From Hyphomicrobiales bacterium (GTDB taxonomy: Bacteria > Pseudomonadota > Alphaproteobacteria > Rhizobiales > Rhizobiaceae), in contig UCEY01000006.1 of assembly GCA_900471605.1 (NCBI GenBank), forward strand, positions 124,001-188,000: a stretch of 64,000 bases of DNA, written 5' to 3'. Shown here piece after piece: positions 45,064-54,488 of this stretch (its first letter is position 1; the number at the start of each line of letters is the position of its first letter). The notes beneath the pieces were generated by a model. The model made no database searches. It saw only the letters and a list, made by a program, of their open reading frames with translations, and had not been told where the DNA came from. Position numbers and translations under genes: made by a program.

Positions 45064-45675
45064 GTGGCCGCATCGACACAGCAGGAACGACTGCGTGACT
45101 ACATTGCAGAACACCCGATCGTACGTTTCTATGAGCTACGCAGGGCAGGCATATTCGCGATGACGATTGCGCGAGCCGTGGAAGCAGGAGAACTCGTCCG
45201 GCTCTCGCGCGGCCTCTACCAGCGCCCAGATGCAGATCTCGACACACTGCAGGCTCTGGCGGAGGCAGCAAAACTTGTTCCACAGGGTGTAGTTGCTCTG
45301 ACGTCAGCGCTCGCCTTCCATGGCCTGACAGACCAGATCCCCCGAGAGGTATGGATGGCGGTAAGCCAGAAGGACTGGGCAGTTGCGCCCTCCTATCCAC
45401 CCATGAGGATCACCGAGTTCCGGGATGCCTACATGAAGCAGGGTGTGGAGCACCATCTGATTTCCGGAATCGCGGTTCCAGTTTTTTCGGTCCCGAAATC
45501 GCTTGCAGACGTCTTTCGAAGCAGGCTCGTCGATCGTTCGGTCGCCATAGAAGCGCTGCGCGCAGCGCTAAAGCAAAGAAAGACCAGTCCCGCGGCCATA
45601 GCCGAGACCGCCCTGGCGAACGGCGCATGGAAAAAGATGAAACCCTTTCTGGAAGCGCTGACATCGAATGGCTAG
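45064..45675 (+). CDS. type IV toxin-antitoxin system AbiEi family antitoxin
   Basis: A 203-residue antitoxin. The N-terminal winged helix reads RLRDYIAEHPIVRFYELRRAG, then AMTIARAVEAGELVRLSRGLY, the standard AbiEi DNA-binding domain. The C-terminal domain (about 75-203, with VVALTSALAFHGLTDQIP) is the antitoxin part. The GTG start at 45064 is 2 bases after the last operator-like repeat; the GGATAGGT in that repeat may serve as ribosome site. Its end overlaps the toxin gene by 8 bases. In this type the antitoxin acts against the toxin without direct contact and represses the operon. Confidence 0.88.
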   Translation: MAASTQQERLRDYIAEHPIVRFYELRRAGIFAMTIARAVEAGELVRLSRGLYQRPDADLDTLQALAEAAKLVPQGVVALTSALAFHGLTDQIPREVWMAVSQKDWAVAPSYPPMRITEFRDAYMKQGVEHHLISGIAVPVFSVPKSLADVFRSRLVDRSVAIEALRAALKQRKTSPAAIAETALANGAWKKMKPFLEALTSNG

Positions 45676-46549
45676 AGAGATCAGAAACAGGGCAGCCTCG
45701 ATCAAGCAGCAGCTCAGCAATCTCGCCCGCAGCGAAGGGCGTGTCTTCGAGATTGTCATGATCCGATATGCTCTTGAGCGACTGCTCTTCCGGCTGTCGG
45801 TGTCCGACAAGGCCGATCGTTTCATCCTCAAGGGCGGAATGCTCGTCACGTTGTGGCTGGAGGGAGACAATCGCGAGACCCGGGACGTCGATTTTCTTGG
45901 ATACGGTCAGGCGGACAGGGAAACGCTGAAGGCGACCTTCGCAGACATCATGGCAGCTCAATACGATGACGGGCTCGTCTTCGATGTAGGGGGCCTGCAG
46001 GCGGAGGTCATCCGAGAGGATTCGGAGTACAACGGAGTGCGCCTCCGCACCGCGGCGCTTCTCGAACGCACACGAATACCTGTTACGATCGACATCGGGT
46101 TCGGCGATGCTATGACCGGAGCCGAACTGACCACCTACCCGTCGCTGCTCGGCATGGAACCCCCGCGCATTCGCAGCTACCCCCCGGCAGTCGTCGTCGC
46201 CGAGAAATTCCAGGCAATGGTGCAGCTCGGGGTCATCAACGGCCGGATGAAGGACTATTTTGACCTCTGGGCAATCCCCCAGGCCGTAAGTATTCCGGAC
46301 CGGGACCTTGATGCTGCGATCAGGGCGACGTTCGAGCGCAGACGGACGCCAATTCCCTCCAAACGACCACCGGGTTTGTCCAGCGCGTTTTTCGAGGATA
46401 CCGGCAAGCAGGCCCAGTGGCGAAACTATGCTCGATCAATCCAGATGAACGACGTCGCGCTTGCCGAAGTCACCAATGCAATCTGGGAGCTGGTCGGCCC
46501 ATCCTGCGCTCGCCTGTTTGCTGAGCAGGACACCGATGAGAACCCCTGA
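45668..46549 (+). CDS. AbiEii/AbiGii family nucleotidyltransferase toxin
   Basis: A 293-residue toxin with a minimal nucleotidyltransferase fold. The catalytic signature is FILKGGMLVTLW followed by ETRDVDFLGYG, the GG...D-X-D pattern that holds the metal and nucleotide. AEKFQAMVQLGVINGRMKDY and FDLW supply the Lys and later conserved residues. Such toxins transfer nucleotides to RNA, halting growth, often after phage attack. It overlaps the antitoxin gene, as usual. Confidence 0.9.
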   Translation: MAREIRNRAASIKQQLSNLARSEGRVFEIVMIRYALERLLFRLSVSDKADRFILKGGMLVTLWLEGDNRETRDVDFLGYGQADRETLKATFADIMAAQYDDGLVFDVGGLQAEVIREDSEYNGVRLRTAALLERTRIPVTIDIGFGDAMTGAELTTYPSLLGMEPPRIRSYPPAVVVAEKFQAMVQLGVINGRMKDYFDLWAIPQAVSIPDRDLDAAIRATFERRRTPIPSKRPPGLSSAFFEDTGKQAQWRNYARSIQMNDVALAEVTNAIWELVGPSCARLFAEQDTDENP

Positions 46550-46863
46550 CTGTCCGCTCGGGACCATGGCCGATTCGCGTTGTTCACCGGGTCGGTTTCG
46601 TTCGGAGCGGCGAAATCAGATCTGATCCGCTTCTTGCCGCGCTTGCTAGAGGCGGCCTCTTTCCATTCTTCTGGCCGATCGTAATCAACGACGTTGTTTT
46701 CGATCAATCAAAGCAGGGCAACAGGCCGCTTGAAAGATCGATTAACACCGCACTCTTTTACTTAGAAACACCCCTTCTCAAATCGCCCATGAGTTGCTAT
46801 GCTCGCGAGAAATTCAGCACACGATACACTACGCAATTAGGCTCTTCTTGGGGGATAGAGAGA
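46550..46863. other. gene-free strip between the AbiE pair and the giant-protein cassette
   Basis: This 314-base stretch has no convincing gene. A minus-strand frame reaching about 46707 (KKRIRSDFAAP and similar, Lys/Arg-rich) has no ribosome site and overlaps the toxin gene; it could be a relic of a mobile-element protein but I cannot prove this. From about 46700 the DNA becomes richer in A/T, and the start of the next gene continues this. Confidence 0.4.
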
Positions 46864-47673
46864 ATGGCGAAGAATACGACTGTGCATTCCAAGGCCATAT
46901 CAGCCCGCCCTAAAGAACGCAATACTTCTACGCGTTCAAAGTTAGACGCATATACAATTTCCTTCGAGAATTCTCTAAGCATACAATTGAAGCTTCTTGA
47001 GCAAATTCAATCATGCGTCAATATTCTAAATTCGGATCCAGGAAACAGAGCCGTCCTTGACTGGAAGGAAAGACTCGAATTTCTTCTGTCAAGCGCTAGT
47101 GAGGCCGATTTCAATACATTGATCGAAGATCGTCTCGGCAACTTTTTGTTGCGGACGCCGATTGGCTTTGATCTGCCCACGGATGCAAATCACCAGTTGC
47201 TCGTTGGCCTCGTTTACGCGGAGGCATCATCAGCACCGGGCGACGATGACGAGAAGCGTGGCATCGCGGCAGCGATTCTCAACATGGCGCACTACGCCAC
47301 ATACACCGAGCCAAGGAAGAAGTGCTACAATACCTCGTTTGGCGATGGCACCGTACTATCAGCCATCAAAAAAGGCTCCATGGCGTATAACTCGCCTCAA
47401 TGGAACAAGGTAATGGCAGGGGACGCGCTGAAAGCGAAAGCCGACCTGGAGAATAGTCTCATACCGACCGAGGTCCGCAAGCTCAAGGCCTGCGTTGAAA
47501 GTGTAGCAGCGGTGGCAGATGGCGTCCCGCCGATCGCCGACACCAAATCAAGCCGTAACCTTCTCCAGTTCAATCAAGCAGATAACTCTCCTCCCTCGCC
47601 GCGGCAGGAAAGAGTGGCCAAATACGGAATTCACACGTTCTACGCTTTCATCAAAGGTCGCGAGTGTCAGTAG
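46864..47673 (+). CDS. SleB-like cell wall hydrolase domain protein
   Basis: A 269-residue protein. The C-terminal half has a SleB/CwlJ-like pattern: LLVGLVYAEASSAPGDDDEKRGIAAAILN, in which Glu120 is the expected catalytic acid of these lytic-transglycosylase-like hydrolases, then TSFGDGTVLSAIKKG and NSPQWNKVMAG. The N-terminal 90 residues are polar, with no signal peptide, so export would need help from another system. ATG 46864 has GGGGGATAGAGAG before it. It is the first of four co-directional genes. The family match is moderate. Confidence 0.65.
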   Translation: MAKNTTVHSKAISARPKERNTSTRSKLDAYTISFENSLSIQLKLLEQIQSCVNILNSDPGNRAVLDWKERLEFLLSSASEADFNTLIEDRLGNFLLRTPIGFDLPTDANHQLLVGLVYAEASSAPGDDDEKRGIAAAILNMAHYATYTEPRKKCYNTSFGDGTVLSAIKKGSMAYNSPQWNKVMAGDALKAKADLENSLIPTEVRKLKACVESVAAVADGVPPIADTKSSRNLLQFNQADNSPPSPRQERVAKYGIHTFYAFIKGRECQ

Positions 47674-47822
47674 ATCTGCAGTGCGTGCCTCTCCGGGCTG
47701 ATCAATAGCTCAATACGAAGTAACCATAGTTCTGCGCGTCCGAAACCAGTTCGAGGTCGAATTGGAACGGTGAACCGACGCCATTTTCCAAAATTGCCGG
47801 ACATCCAACTCGGGGACCTTTT

Positions 47823-50800
47823 ATGGCTGAGAAAACAATAATCCCATCGGCTGGACCTAAACTGAGCAGGCGTTCCTTCGTCGCTGGGGCCGGGATCGCT
47901 GCGATCGGGCAGAGTGTAGCATGGGCTGATGACTCGATCCCGCCGACGTTCATTCGATCATCGGATTTTTTTATTCTGCAACGCGCAACGGAGGAGCTGT
48001 GGGTTATTGATCGCCGCTGGTTTGATCTGGACAGCGGAAACATAGCAGTCCAGGCAAAGGGCTCACGCCTCAAGATTTCTGGGCTGCTGGGTGGATCAAA
48101 TGTTGCGTTGGACCTTTCCATTACGGTGAGAGAAAACGACTGGCTGGCTTTTTCCTCATTTGGTGGTCCTGACGAACTCGTAACGCTCGGCGACTTCCGC
48201 AGGTTGGGCGTAAAGATCCTGCTACGAACGAAGAACCTGACAACGTTACCAGTTCGCGTCAAAGCCGCTTCCGATATCAGAGCGACACTGACCTATCCTT
48301 TCAACGTCGGCGCTGCAGCCGCTCTTGCCTTCGAGGGGAGCGACATCGGCTGGGGAACCGCGGCCGGGCTGTCGACAACAGTTTCGTCAAGGTGGGATGA
48401 AACAGAGCCGGAGATTGACCAACTTGTGCCAGGCGCTCGTCCACTGACGCGTTTCATCCTGGAAGGCGTAACGGTTGCCGATCCGCAAGGATGGGATTTT
48501 GGAGGATTTGGTGGTCGTGTATTGCGCCTTTTTTTCGGGAAAGGCTCCGGAAGAATATCACTTGAACGCATTGCGACGGCATCCGGAAGAGCCCGCATCC
48601 TGCGAAGGTCCGGCAACGCCCGGGGGGCAAAGGGAGCACGTCTACGGTACGGCGACCAACAGTGGGGCCGCGATCTGTACCTTTCCGCTGTCGAGGCAAT
48701 ACAGGTTGTCGGAGGGTCACTGAAGCAGCGAGGCCTGAAGATCGCACAGAGCGCCGAGCCAGTATATGTCGAGGCTGACAAGTTCGGGGCAGCTATTCGT
48801 GTATCCCGAGACTGCTTTTTCCCAGGGTACCGTCAGCAGTCTCAATTAGTCTTGCCAATTGAATTGCTGCTATTCCATGCGCGAGGAAAGGACAAAACCC
48901 GCTTTGACGTCGATTTTCGCAACGTCAGGACAGACAAGTCTGGACTGGCCGTTGGAGAACCCGGTCTCAACCGATCAGCTCCGGTCTGGAACGCAGAGGG
49001 CACCAGTGGTGTTGCGGGGGCATTGTCGCTCGGAGTGCGAGGGGCGATCAAGGACGAGTCCTGGCTTCATCTGGGCGAACGGGATGCGGCGAGGATCGTC
49101 CTTGATCGCCCTGGAGCCGTAGGAATAGAGCCGGCTTCTCCCTGGCTGCGTTTGCGTCGCAGCATCGACGGTCTCGACCTTGGCCTCCTGTTCTACAAGT
49201 TTCGCATCGAGATTGGCGAGGAAGCAAAGCTTGTGGCAATGGACGGTGCCCAGCGTGGCGTTCGCTTCAGTCCTCAGCATCTCGAGGAAGAGTGCTTCAC
49301 CATCGAACCGAAGCTGCCACTAGGCTGGTTTGTCCGACTCGGGAAGCTTCTATCAAGCACCGCTCTTACTCAACCGTCATTAAGGCCCTTAGGCTCGTCG
49401 AAAGACGCGACCTGGTTTCCCGGCGCTCCCGTCACGTTGATAGCTCGTACCCGTGCTGCTGGCGATAGCCGAATAATCTTCGCACCAGAGAGCGCGACCG
49501 AGTTCGAGCTGACGGCAGACGCGTTGACCAATTGGGCAGATCAGGAGCTTGTGGTCGCCGATCGTGCGGTCGGTGAAATTCCAATCGACGACCAGCTAGC
49601 GCTGATGAACATTACGCAGGAAACGACGAGAGAGGTTGCCAGGAAGAAGATTGAGGACGGGCTCAGACAGCCGAGAGCTGACGAGACTTCTCTTGAGCTG
49701 GTGACCGGGCTGTTCTTTTCCCCGGAAAAATCCGCTCGCTTTCGCACCACAGCACCATCGGAAAGCCCACCTGCCCTCTGGACGGCGCAGCTGGACCTGA
49801 ATCCGGCGAGTGAGGGTGAGACAGGCGGAAATTCCAGTTCCGTCGTTCGCGCCATCTGGGCATCGGGTCTCGATGCCGGCTTTCTCTTCAACCCAGATGG
49901 CCTGGCTCTCGATCCAGATCCGTTCGCTGCATCCACGAGCAGCCAGGATCGTATAGAGATAGCGCTCCAGTCATCGGCATTTGGTCTTGCCGCACTGAGG
50001 TCTACCACGAAGCAGGGAGTCGATGTTCCTAACAGCCGCGTGAGGAGGGTGTCCGACAAATGGACATTCGTTGACAAGAAGCAAGAACCTTCGCCGGATG
50101 ATCCGAATTTGAAGGTTGTCCAGGAGGGGGTTTTTTCGCCGGCCCCATTCAAGTCCTTCACCGCCCGTCTTACGAGTTTCGGTGGCGATCTGGATGCAGA
50201 GTGGCAGGCTGAACCTATCCAACCCTTCACGAGAGCATGGGAAGGTCCGTTTTTCCAGAGACCGTTCACCGTCGAACGCTACGTGCATCGGACGCGGCTG
50301 CGCAGTGATACCATTGCGCAGGTGGTCTACAAGGGTTTTCTGTTTCCCTATGGATTTCGCGTGTCGCTGGTGAAAATCAGCCAGAGGGAACCGGCTGTTC
50401 TACCCGAGTTCGGCGCGATGATGCCGCTGGTGACGCGCTATTTCATTGTTCCCAAGCCCGTCACCAAGACATTCCCTGGTATCTATCAGCCCTTCGAGGC
50501 GCGCGGGGTCCCGCTACGAAGCGCAAGACTTCTTGGCGACCGCACCCCCGAACTCGACCCCGGTTCCATGCTCCCGCCTCCGGGGCTGGTACTCCCCTCC
50601 GATGCAGGAAATCCGGAGAACAAGGAGCGGGTTTTCTGGCCGGTCTTGCGAGCGGGTGGCAGGCTTCAGTTTGATTTCATCGCCGATGATCTCGACACAC
50701 GCCGAACAGTGCCGATGTTGTTCGTCTCAAACAAGGATGCCGGCCAGCCTGCAAGTGTTCGAGCGATCATCGAATTCTACAATCGACTTGCTGAAGAGGA

Positions 50801-53800
50801 TCGCTGGGAAGATCACCATCGCGGAAAGACAATCTATGCTCCCGAGCGGTCGGGAGCCAATCACGGTGCGAATGAAAGCGGGACGACCAGTTTCGAGACG
50901 GACCACATCATCCTGCAAGCGCGCCCGCGCTCATTGAATGCGGGAACGATCGACGCCGACGCGCCTTACAGCTTCGACACGTTCATGGCCGGCGTGGACG
51001 AGCCGCCGTTCTACCCGGTGATGGAGCAGGCAAGTATTTCAGTCCCGCCACTCGACCAGATGATGGGGAGTCCCCAAGGTCTGCACCCCGTCGGCTATAA
51101 TGGCACTTACCTTCGAAATGGCTTCGATCAGTCTCAGAACAAGGCAGAGCTTTTCCTCGATTTTCTCGACGTGAAATTGATGTCGCTGGGAGGTGACGGA
51201 AGGATCAGCGGAGGCATCGCGCAGCCTCAGAACTATGCTGCGGGTATCAGCCGTATCAATGCGGTCGTCGGTGCGCAGAAGAAGGAAAGCAAACTGGCAG
51301 CTCGCACCTTCGCGGACATGCCAGACGGGATCGACAGCCCCTGGAACTTTGACTCCATTCAGAAGCAGTTCGATCCGAAGGCATTTTTCCGGGATGCAAA
51401 GCTTTTCGGTATTGTCGATCTGAGCGAGGTTATCGAAGCGGCCGCGATCGAAGCGCAGCCGAAGCTGAAACAAGTGTTCGAGTATGGCCTTGGCAATGGA
51501 ATAGGCGTCCTGGAGGGCGCATGCAGCTCAGCAGGCAGGCTGATCGGTGTCGCTCTGGAAGAGGCTGATCGCAAGCTCAAAGCCGTCTTCGCCTCGTCAG
51601 TTGGCGGCGGACTGCCCATCGATCCTTCGCAGGTTTCGATCGAGCGATTTTATCCCGATCTCACAAAACAGCTTCAGCTGTTCAAGGAACTTCTTGAGGA
51701 AGGGGTTGGCGGTAGCGACCCGATCACCTGGGTAAACGATCTGATCGTGCGATGGAAACCGGTCAAGGCGTCAATTGACGCCGTTATCGCCAATCCGTCA
51801 CCGGAGCCGCTGCGTGCTGGCATGGCTGAATTGCGCGCATTTGTGGACACCCTGCAGGCATCCTTTGGTCGGGCGTTGCGCGAAACGGTTGCGAACGCGA
51901 CGGCCAGTCTAACGAATGGTGCGATCGAAGCTCTAATCGAGGAGATCGTTTCGGCTTCCTTCGACGGAGGTGGCACCTTAAGCGCGCCCTGGTTCTACGA
52001 GGCGTTGACTGGTGCCGTACCGGCAGCTGGCACGAGTGCCGACGATTTGCGTCGGGCGCTTCGCTCGATCTTCAACGACCCTGCGGCGTCGGGCGCCAAG
52101 GTCGGAGAAGCAATCCTCGCAAGAGCATTCATGCAACCTGTACTGTCGATGCTCGCTCAGGCGAAGGACATCGAGAATACGATCGCCGAACAAGGTGGTT
52201 CGGCAGTTGCGGGAGCCGTGCGCGCCGCCGCCCCTCTCCTGCAAAAAGCTGCATCGATGATTGTCGAGGTCGACGTGCTTGTCGACGCAGCAAGAAATAA
52301 CGCAGGCGAACTTTGCTCGGCAGCCGGAAGCGCCTTGCGGCTCGAGGAACTCTGCAAGCTCCTTGCTGACCTTGCGCCAGGTGACAGCGATCTTGACAAG
52401 GCAGTCGCTACGCTGCGCCAGGCCTGGCCGACCCTCGATCTACCCAACCTGCCCGACACTCCTGGCGTTATCGAAGCTCGGCAGGCGAGCCAGGCGCTGC
52501 GACGGACAGTTGCCGATCTGCAATCGGCTCTCAACGCATTCGCTGACGTTCGAAGGGAACTCGCAGCTCTCAAGCTCGACAAGCTCTGCCGCGAACAACC
52601 TCAGTATCTCGTAACACTGGGTGCGCGCCTTCTATCAGTCAGGAAAACTGTGATTTCGGCGTTTCAACGCTGCGTGAAGGCCGCTGGGAACCTGACGGAT
52701 ATATACGCTCGCCTTCCATCGACTGGCATGACTGACGCGCTCGCCGAAATGGAAGCCCTCAGACTCCAGGTGCTGTCACTTGCAGCAAACCTGACTTTCA
52801 AGTGGTTCAACAATATCGATCAGCGTATATCCTGGATGGATGCTGTTCCGGTCGTAGGCCAACGTGTCAGGTCAGTCAAAAGCCAGGTGCTTGCGGCTGT
52901 TGCCGATATTCGGACCAAAGTAGCTGCGGCCACCGGAAAGACGCAGCGCGAGCTTGAAGACATCGTAACCGCGGCGACCGATCTTTCGTCCGCAGAGCGA
53001 AGGTTATTCGAGCTTGCATCCGATCTGGTGGCATTGACAAAACCGCTGCAGACAATCGTTGAGAAGACCAGGCAGGATGTCCTGACGTTTGTTGCCCAGC
53101 CAGTTATCATCATTCACGCAAAAATCCTGGACCTCGCCAATCAGGCCATCGCTGTGTTTGACAGCGCTCCTGATCTCGTCAAGCTCTTCACGAGCAAAGT
53201 CTACGCCAGACTGGTCGTCGCCCGCGACAACATAAAGAGGGACAGCGAGGCACTGAACATGCTGGCGACAGGCAGTGGCTCGACTGAAATCAGCGCGCTC
53301 CTCGCAAGATGGAGCCGCGGAGAGTTCGGTCTTGTCGACGCTGTGGATCTGGTGCTCGAATTCTTTACAGCGATCATGACCGGTCAGATAGGCGGCGTCT
53401 TTGATCTGGCGGGCGTTCGACGCGCGGTCGAAGAGGCGGTGAAGCAATTGCTTCCAACCCGCGTCAATACCAGTTTCGATTTTCGTGGCGGGCTGAAGAA
53501 GTGGCAGATCTTCGACCCGCAGGGCGACAAGTCGATCACCTTGACGACACATATTTCTGCTGACCTCTTGAAGCTGTCTGATCGGAAAGTTGATGTAACG
53601 GGCCGAATATCTCCCTTCCGTCTGAATCTACTCGAGTCGCCGGACCTGGTGACGATTTCCTTTTCCGAGACGACATTTACATTCGAGGGTTTTGTCCCGA
53701 AATTCAAAACACAGATCGACGCCGTCACACCGGGAAGCGACCTCAGCTTTTTCAACAATATTGCTGATGCCCTGGACCTTGACGCGAATATCTACGCCAG

Positions 53801-54488
53801 ACCGACATCTGATCCAGCCGGCATCCGCGTTGGCTACAGCTACTCGAAAGACTTTCTGGAGCTTGGCGGCGTCCAGATCCTTAATTTTGCCTTCGACGCG
53901 TCGCTCGCCCTCTTTCTCGATGGAAGTCCGGCGGTCGCTCATGTCCAGATTGCCGATCGAGAAGCGCCTTGCGGGCTAATCGTGCCACCGTTCTATTACG
54001 GCGCCGCATATATCGCCCTGACGACAACACCCAGGACAATCACAGCGTTCGAGATCCAGCTTGAGTTTGGCGTCGCCAGAGCCCTGAAGTTTGGGCCGCT
54101 TTCGGGCCACGCCTCGGTATCAGCGGGTATCTATCTCATGTCGGCCGTGACTGAAACCGGCCGCACAACGCGGCTGGAAGGCTTCGTACACGCCCTGGGC
54201 GAGGGAAGTATCGCTTGCTTCGGAGTCGCCGTGAACTTCGAGGTGAAGGTCGTGCACCAAGGCGGGGACGTTGAAGGCTCGGCGACGTACCGGTTCAGCT
54301 TCCGGATCGGGTTTGTCAAGGTCGGTTACGGTGTGACCGCCAACTACACATTTGCGGGTGGTTCAAGCGCGGAGCCAGCAAGCGCCAAGATATCAGCCGG
54401 CGCTCCAAAGTGCAGTGTACTTCCTGACAAGACCAAGGAATGGCTCTGCTATCGCGATCACTTTGTAACGGATTGGCCCGAAACATGA
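47823..54488 (+). CDS. giant Tat-signal protein of unknown function, 2221 aa
   Basis: A 2221-residue protein I do not recognise. Residues 14-36 form a twin-arginine signal: SRRSFVAGAGIAAIG with R16-R17 and an AWA cleavage site near 35, so a folded exported protein is predicted. About 40-1170 is beta-rich with many Trp/Asp/Gly turns and no obvious repeat unit; about 1170-1870 is strongly helical with coiled-coil-like heptads; about 1880-2221 is beta-rich and may be a barrel- or jelly-roll-like domain (alternating hydrophobic strands such as FGPLSGHASVSAGIYLM). Its stop overlaps the start of the next giant gene (ATGA), so the two are made together. Known virulence and secretion motifs were not seen. 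Confidence 0.72.
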   Translation: MAEKTIIPSAGPKLSRRSFVAGAGIAAIGQSVAWADDSIPPTFIRSSDFFILQRATEELWVIDRRWFDLDSGNIAVQAKGSRLKISGLLGGSNVALDLSITVRENDWLAFSSFGGPDELVTLGDFRRLGVKILLRTKNLTTLPVRVKAASDIRATLTYPFNVGAAAALAFEGSDIGWGTAAGLSTTVSSRWDETEPEIDQLVPGARPLTRFILEGVTVADPQGWDFGGFGGRVLRLFFGKGSGRISLERIATASGRARILRRSGNARGAKGARLRYGDQQWGRDLYLSAVEAIQVVGGSLKQRGLKIAQSAEPVYVEADKFGAAIRVSRDCFFPGYRQQSQLVLPIELLLFHARGKDKTRFDVDFRNVRTDKSGLAVGEPGLNRSAPVWNAEGTSGVAGALSLGVRGAIKDESWLHLGERDAARIVLDRPGAVGIEPASPWLRLRRSIDGLDLGLLFYKFRIEIGEEAKLVAMDGAQRGVRFSPQHLEEECFTIEPKLPLGWFVRLGKLLSSTALTQPSLRPLGSSKDATWFPGAPVTLIARTRAAGDSRIIFAPESATEFELTADALTNWADQELVVADRAVGEIPIDDQLALMNITQETTREVARKKIEDGLRQPRADETSLELVTGLFFSPEKSARFRTTAPSESPPALWTAQLDLNPASEGETGGNSSSVVRAIWASGLDAGFLFNPDGLALDPDPFAASTSSQDRIEIALQSSAFGLAALRSTTKQGVDVPNSRVRRVSDKWTFVDKKQEPSPDDPNLKVVQEGVFSPAPFKSFTARLTSFGGDLDAEWQAEPIQPFTRAWEGPFFQRPFTVERYVHRTRLRSDTIAQVVYKGFLFPYGFRVSLVKISQREPAVLPEFGAMMPLVTRYFIVPKPVTKTFPGIYQPFEARGVPLRSARLLGDRTPELDPGSMLPPPGLVLPSDAGNPENKERVFWPVLRAGGRLQFDFIADDLDTRRTVPMLFVSNKDAGQPASVRAIIEFYNRLAEEDRWEDHHRGKTIYAPERSGANHGANESGTTSFETDHIILQARPRSLNAGTIDADAPYSFDTFMAGVDEPPFYPVMEQASISVPPLDQMMGSPQGLHPVGYNGTYLRNGFDQSQNKAELFLDFLDVKLMSLGGDGRISGGIAQPQNYAAGISRINAVVGAQKKESKLAARTFADMPDGIDSPWNFDSIQKQFDPKAFFRDAKLFGIVDLSEVIEAAAIEAQPKLKQVFEYGLGNGIGVLEGACSSAGRLIGVALEEADRKLKAVFASSVGGGLPIDPSQVSIERFYPDLTKQLQLFKELLEEGVGGSDPITWVNDLIVRWKPVKASIDAVIANPSPEPLRAGMAELRAFVDTLQASFGRALRETVANATASLTNGAIEALIEEIVSASFDGGGTLSAPWFYEALTGAVPAAGTSADDLRRALRSIFNDPAASGAKVGEAILARAFMQPVLSMLAQAKDIENTIAEQGGSAVAGAVRAAAPLLQKAASMIVEVDVLVDAARNNAGELCSAAGSALRLEELCKLLADLAPGDSDLDKAVATLRQAWPTLDLPNLPDTPGVIEARQASQALRRTVADLQSALNAFADVRRELAALKLDKLCREQPQYLVTLGARLLSVRKTVISAFQRCVKAAGNLTDIYARLPSTGMTDALAEMEALRLQVLSLAANLTFKWFNNIDQRISWMDAVPVVGQRVRSVKSQVLAAVADIRTKVAAATGKTQRELEDIVTAATDLSSAERRLFELASDLVALTKPLQTIVEKTRQDVLTFVAQPVIIIHAKILDLANQAIAVFDSAPDLVKLFTSKVYARLVVARDNIKRDSEALNMLATGSGSTEISALLARWSRGEFGLVDAVDLVLEFFTAIMTGQIGGVFDLAGVRRAVEEAVKQLLPTRVNTSFDFRGGLKKWQIFDPQGDKSITLTTHISADLLKLSDRKVDVTGRISPFRLNLLESPDLVTISFSETTFTFEGFVPKFKTQIDAVTPGSDLSFFNNIADALDLDANIYARPTSDPAGIRVGYSYSKDFLELGGVQILNFAFDASLALFLDGSPAVAHVQIADREAPCGLIVPPFYYGAAYIALTTTPRTITAFEIQLEFGVARALKFGPLSGHASVSAGIYLMSAVTETGRTTRLEGFVHALGEGSIACFGVAVNFEVKVVHQGGDVEGSATYRFSFRIGFVKVGYGVTANYTFAGGSSAEPASAKISAGAPKCSVLPDKTKEWLCYRDHFVTDWPET

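Noticed and set aside
46426..46707. Minus-strand frame of 93 residues near the end of the toxin gene
   Set aside because: It overlaps the toxin gene, lacks a ribosome site and has no recognisable domain; noted only as a possible relic.
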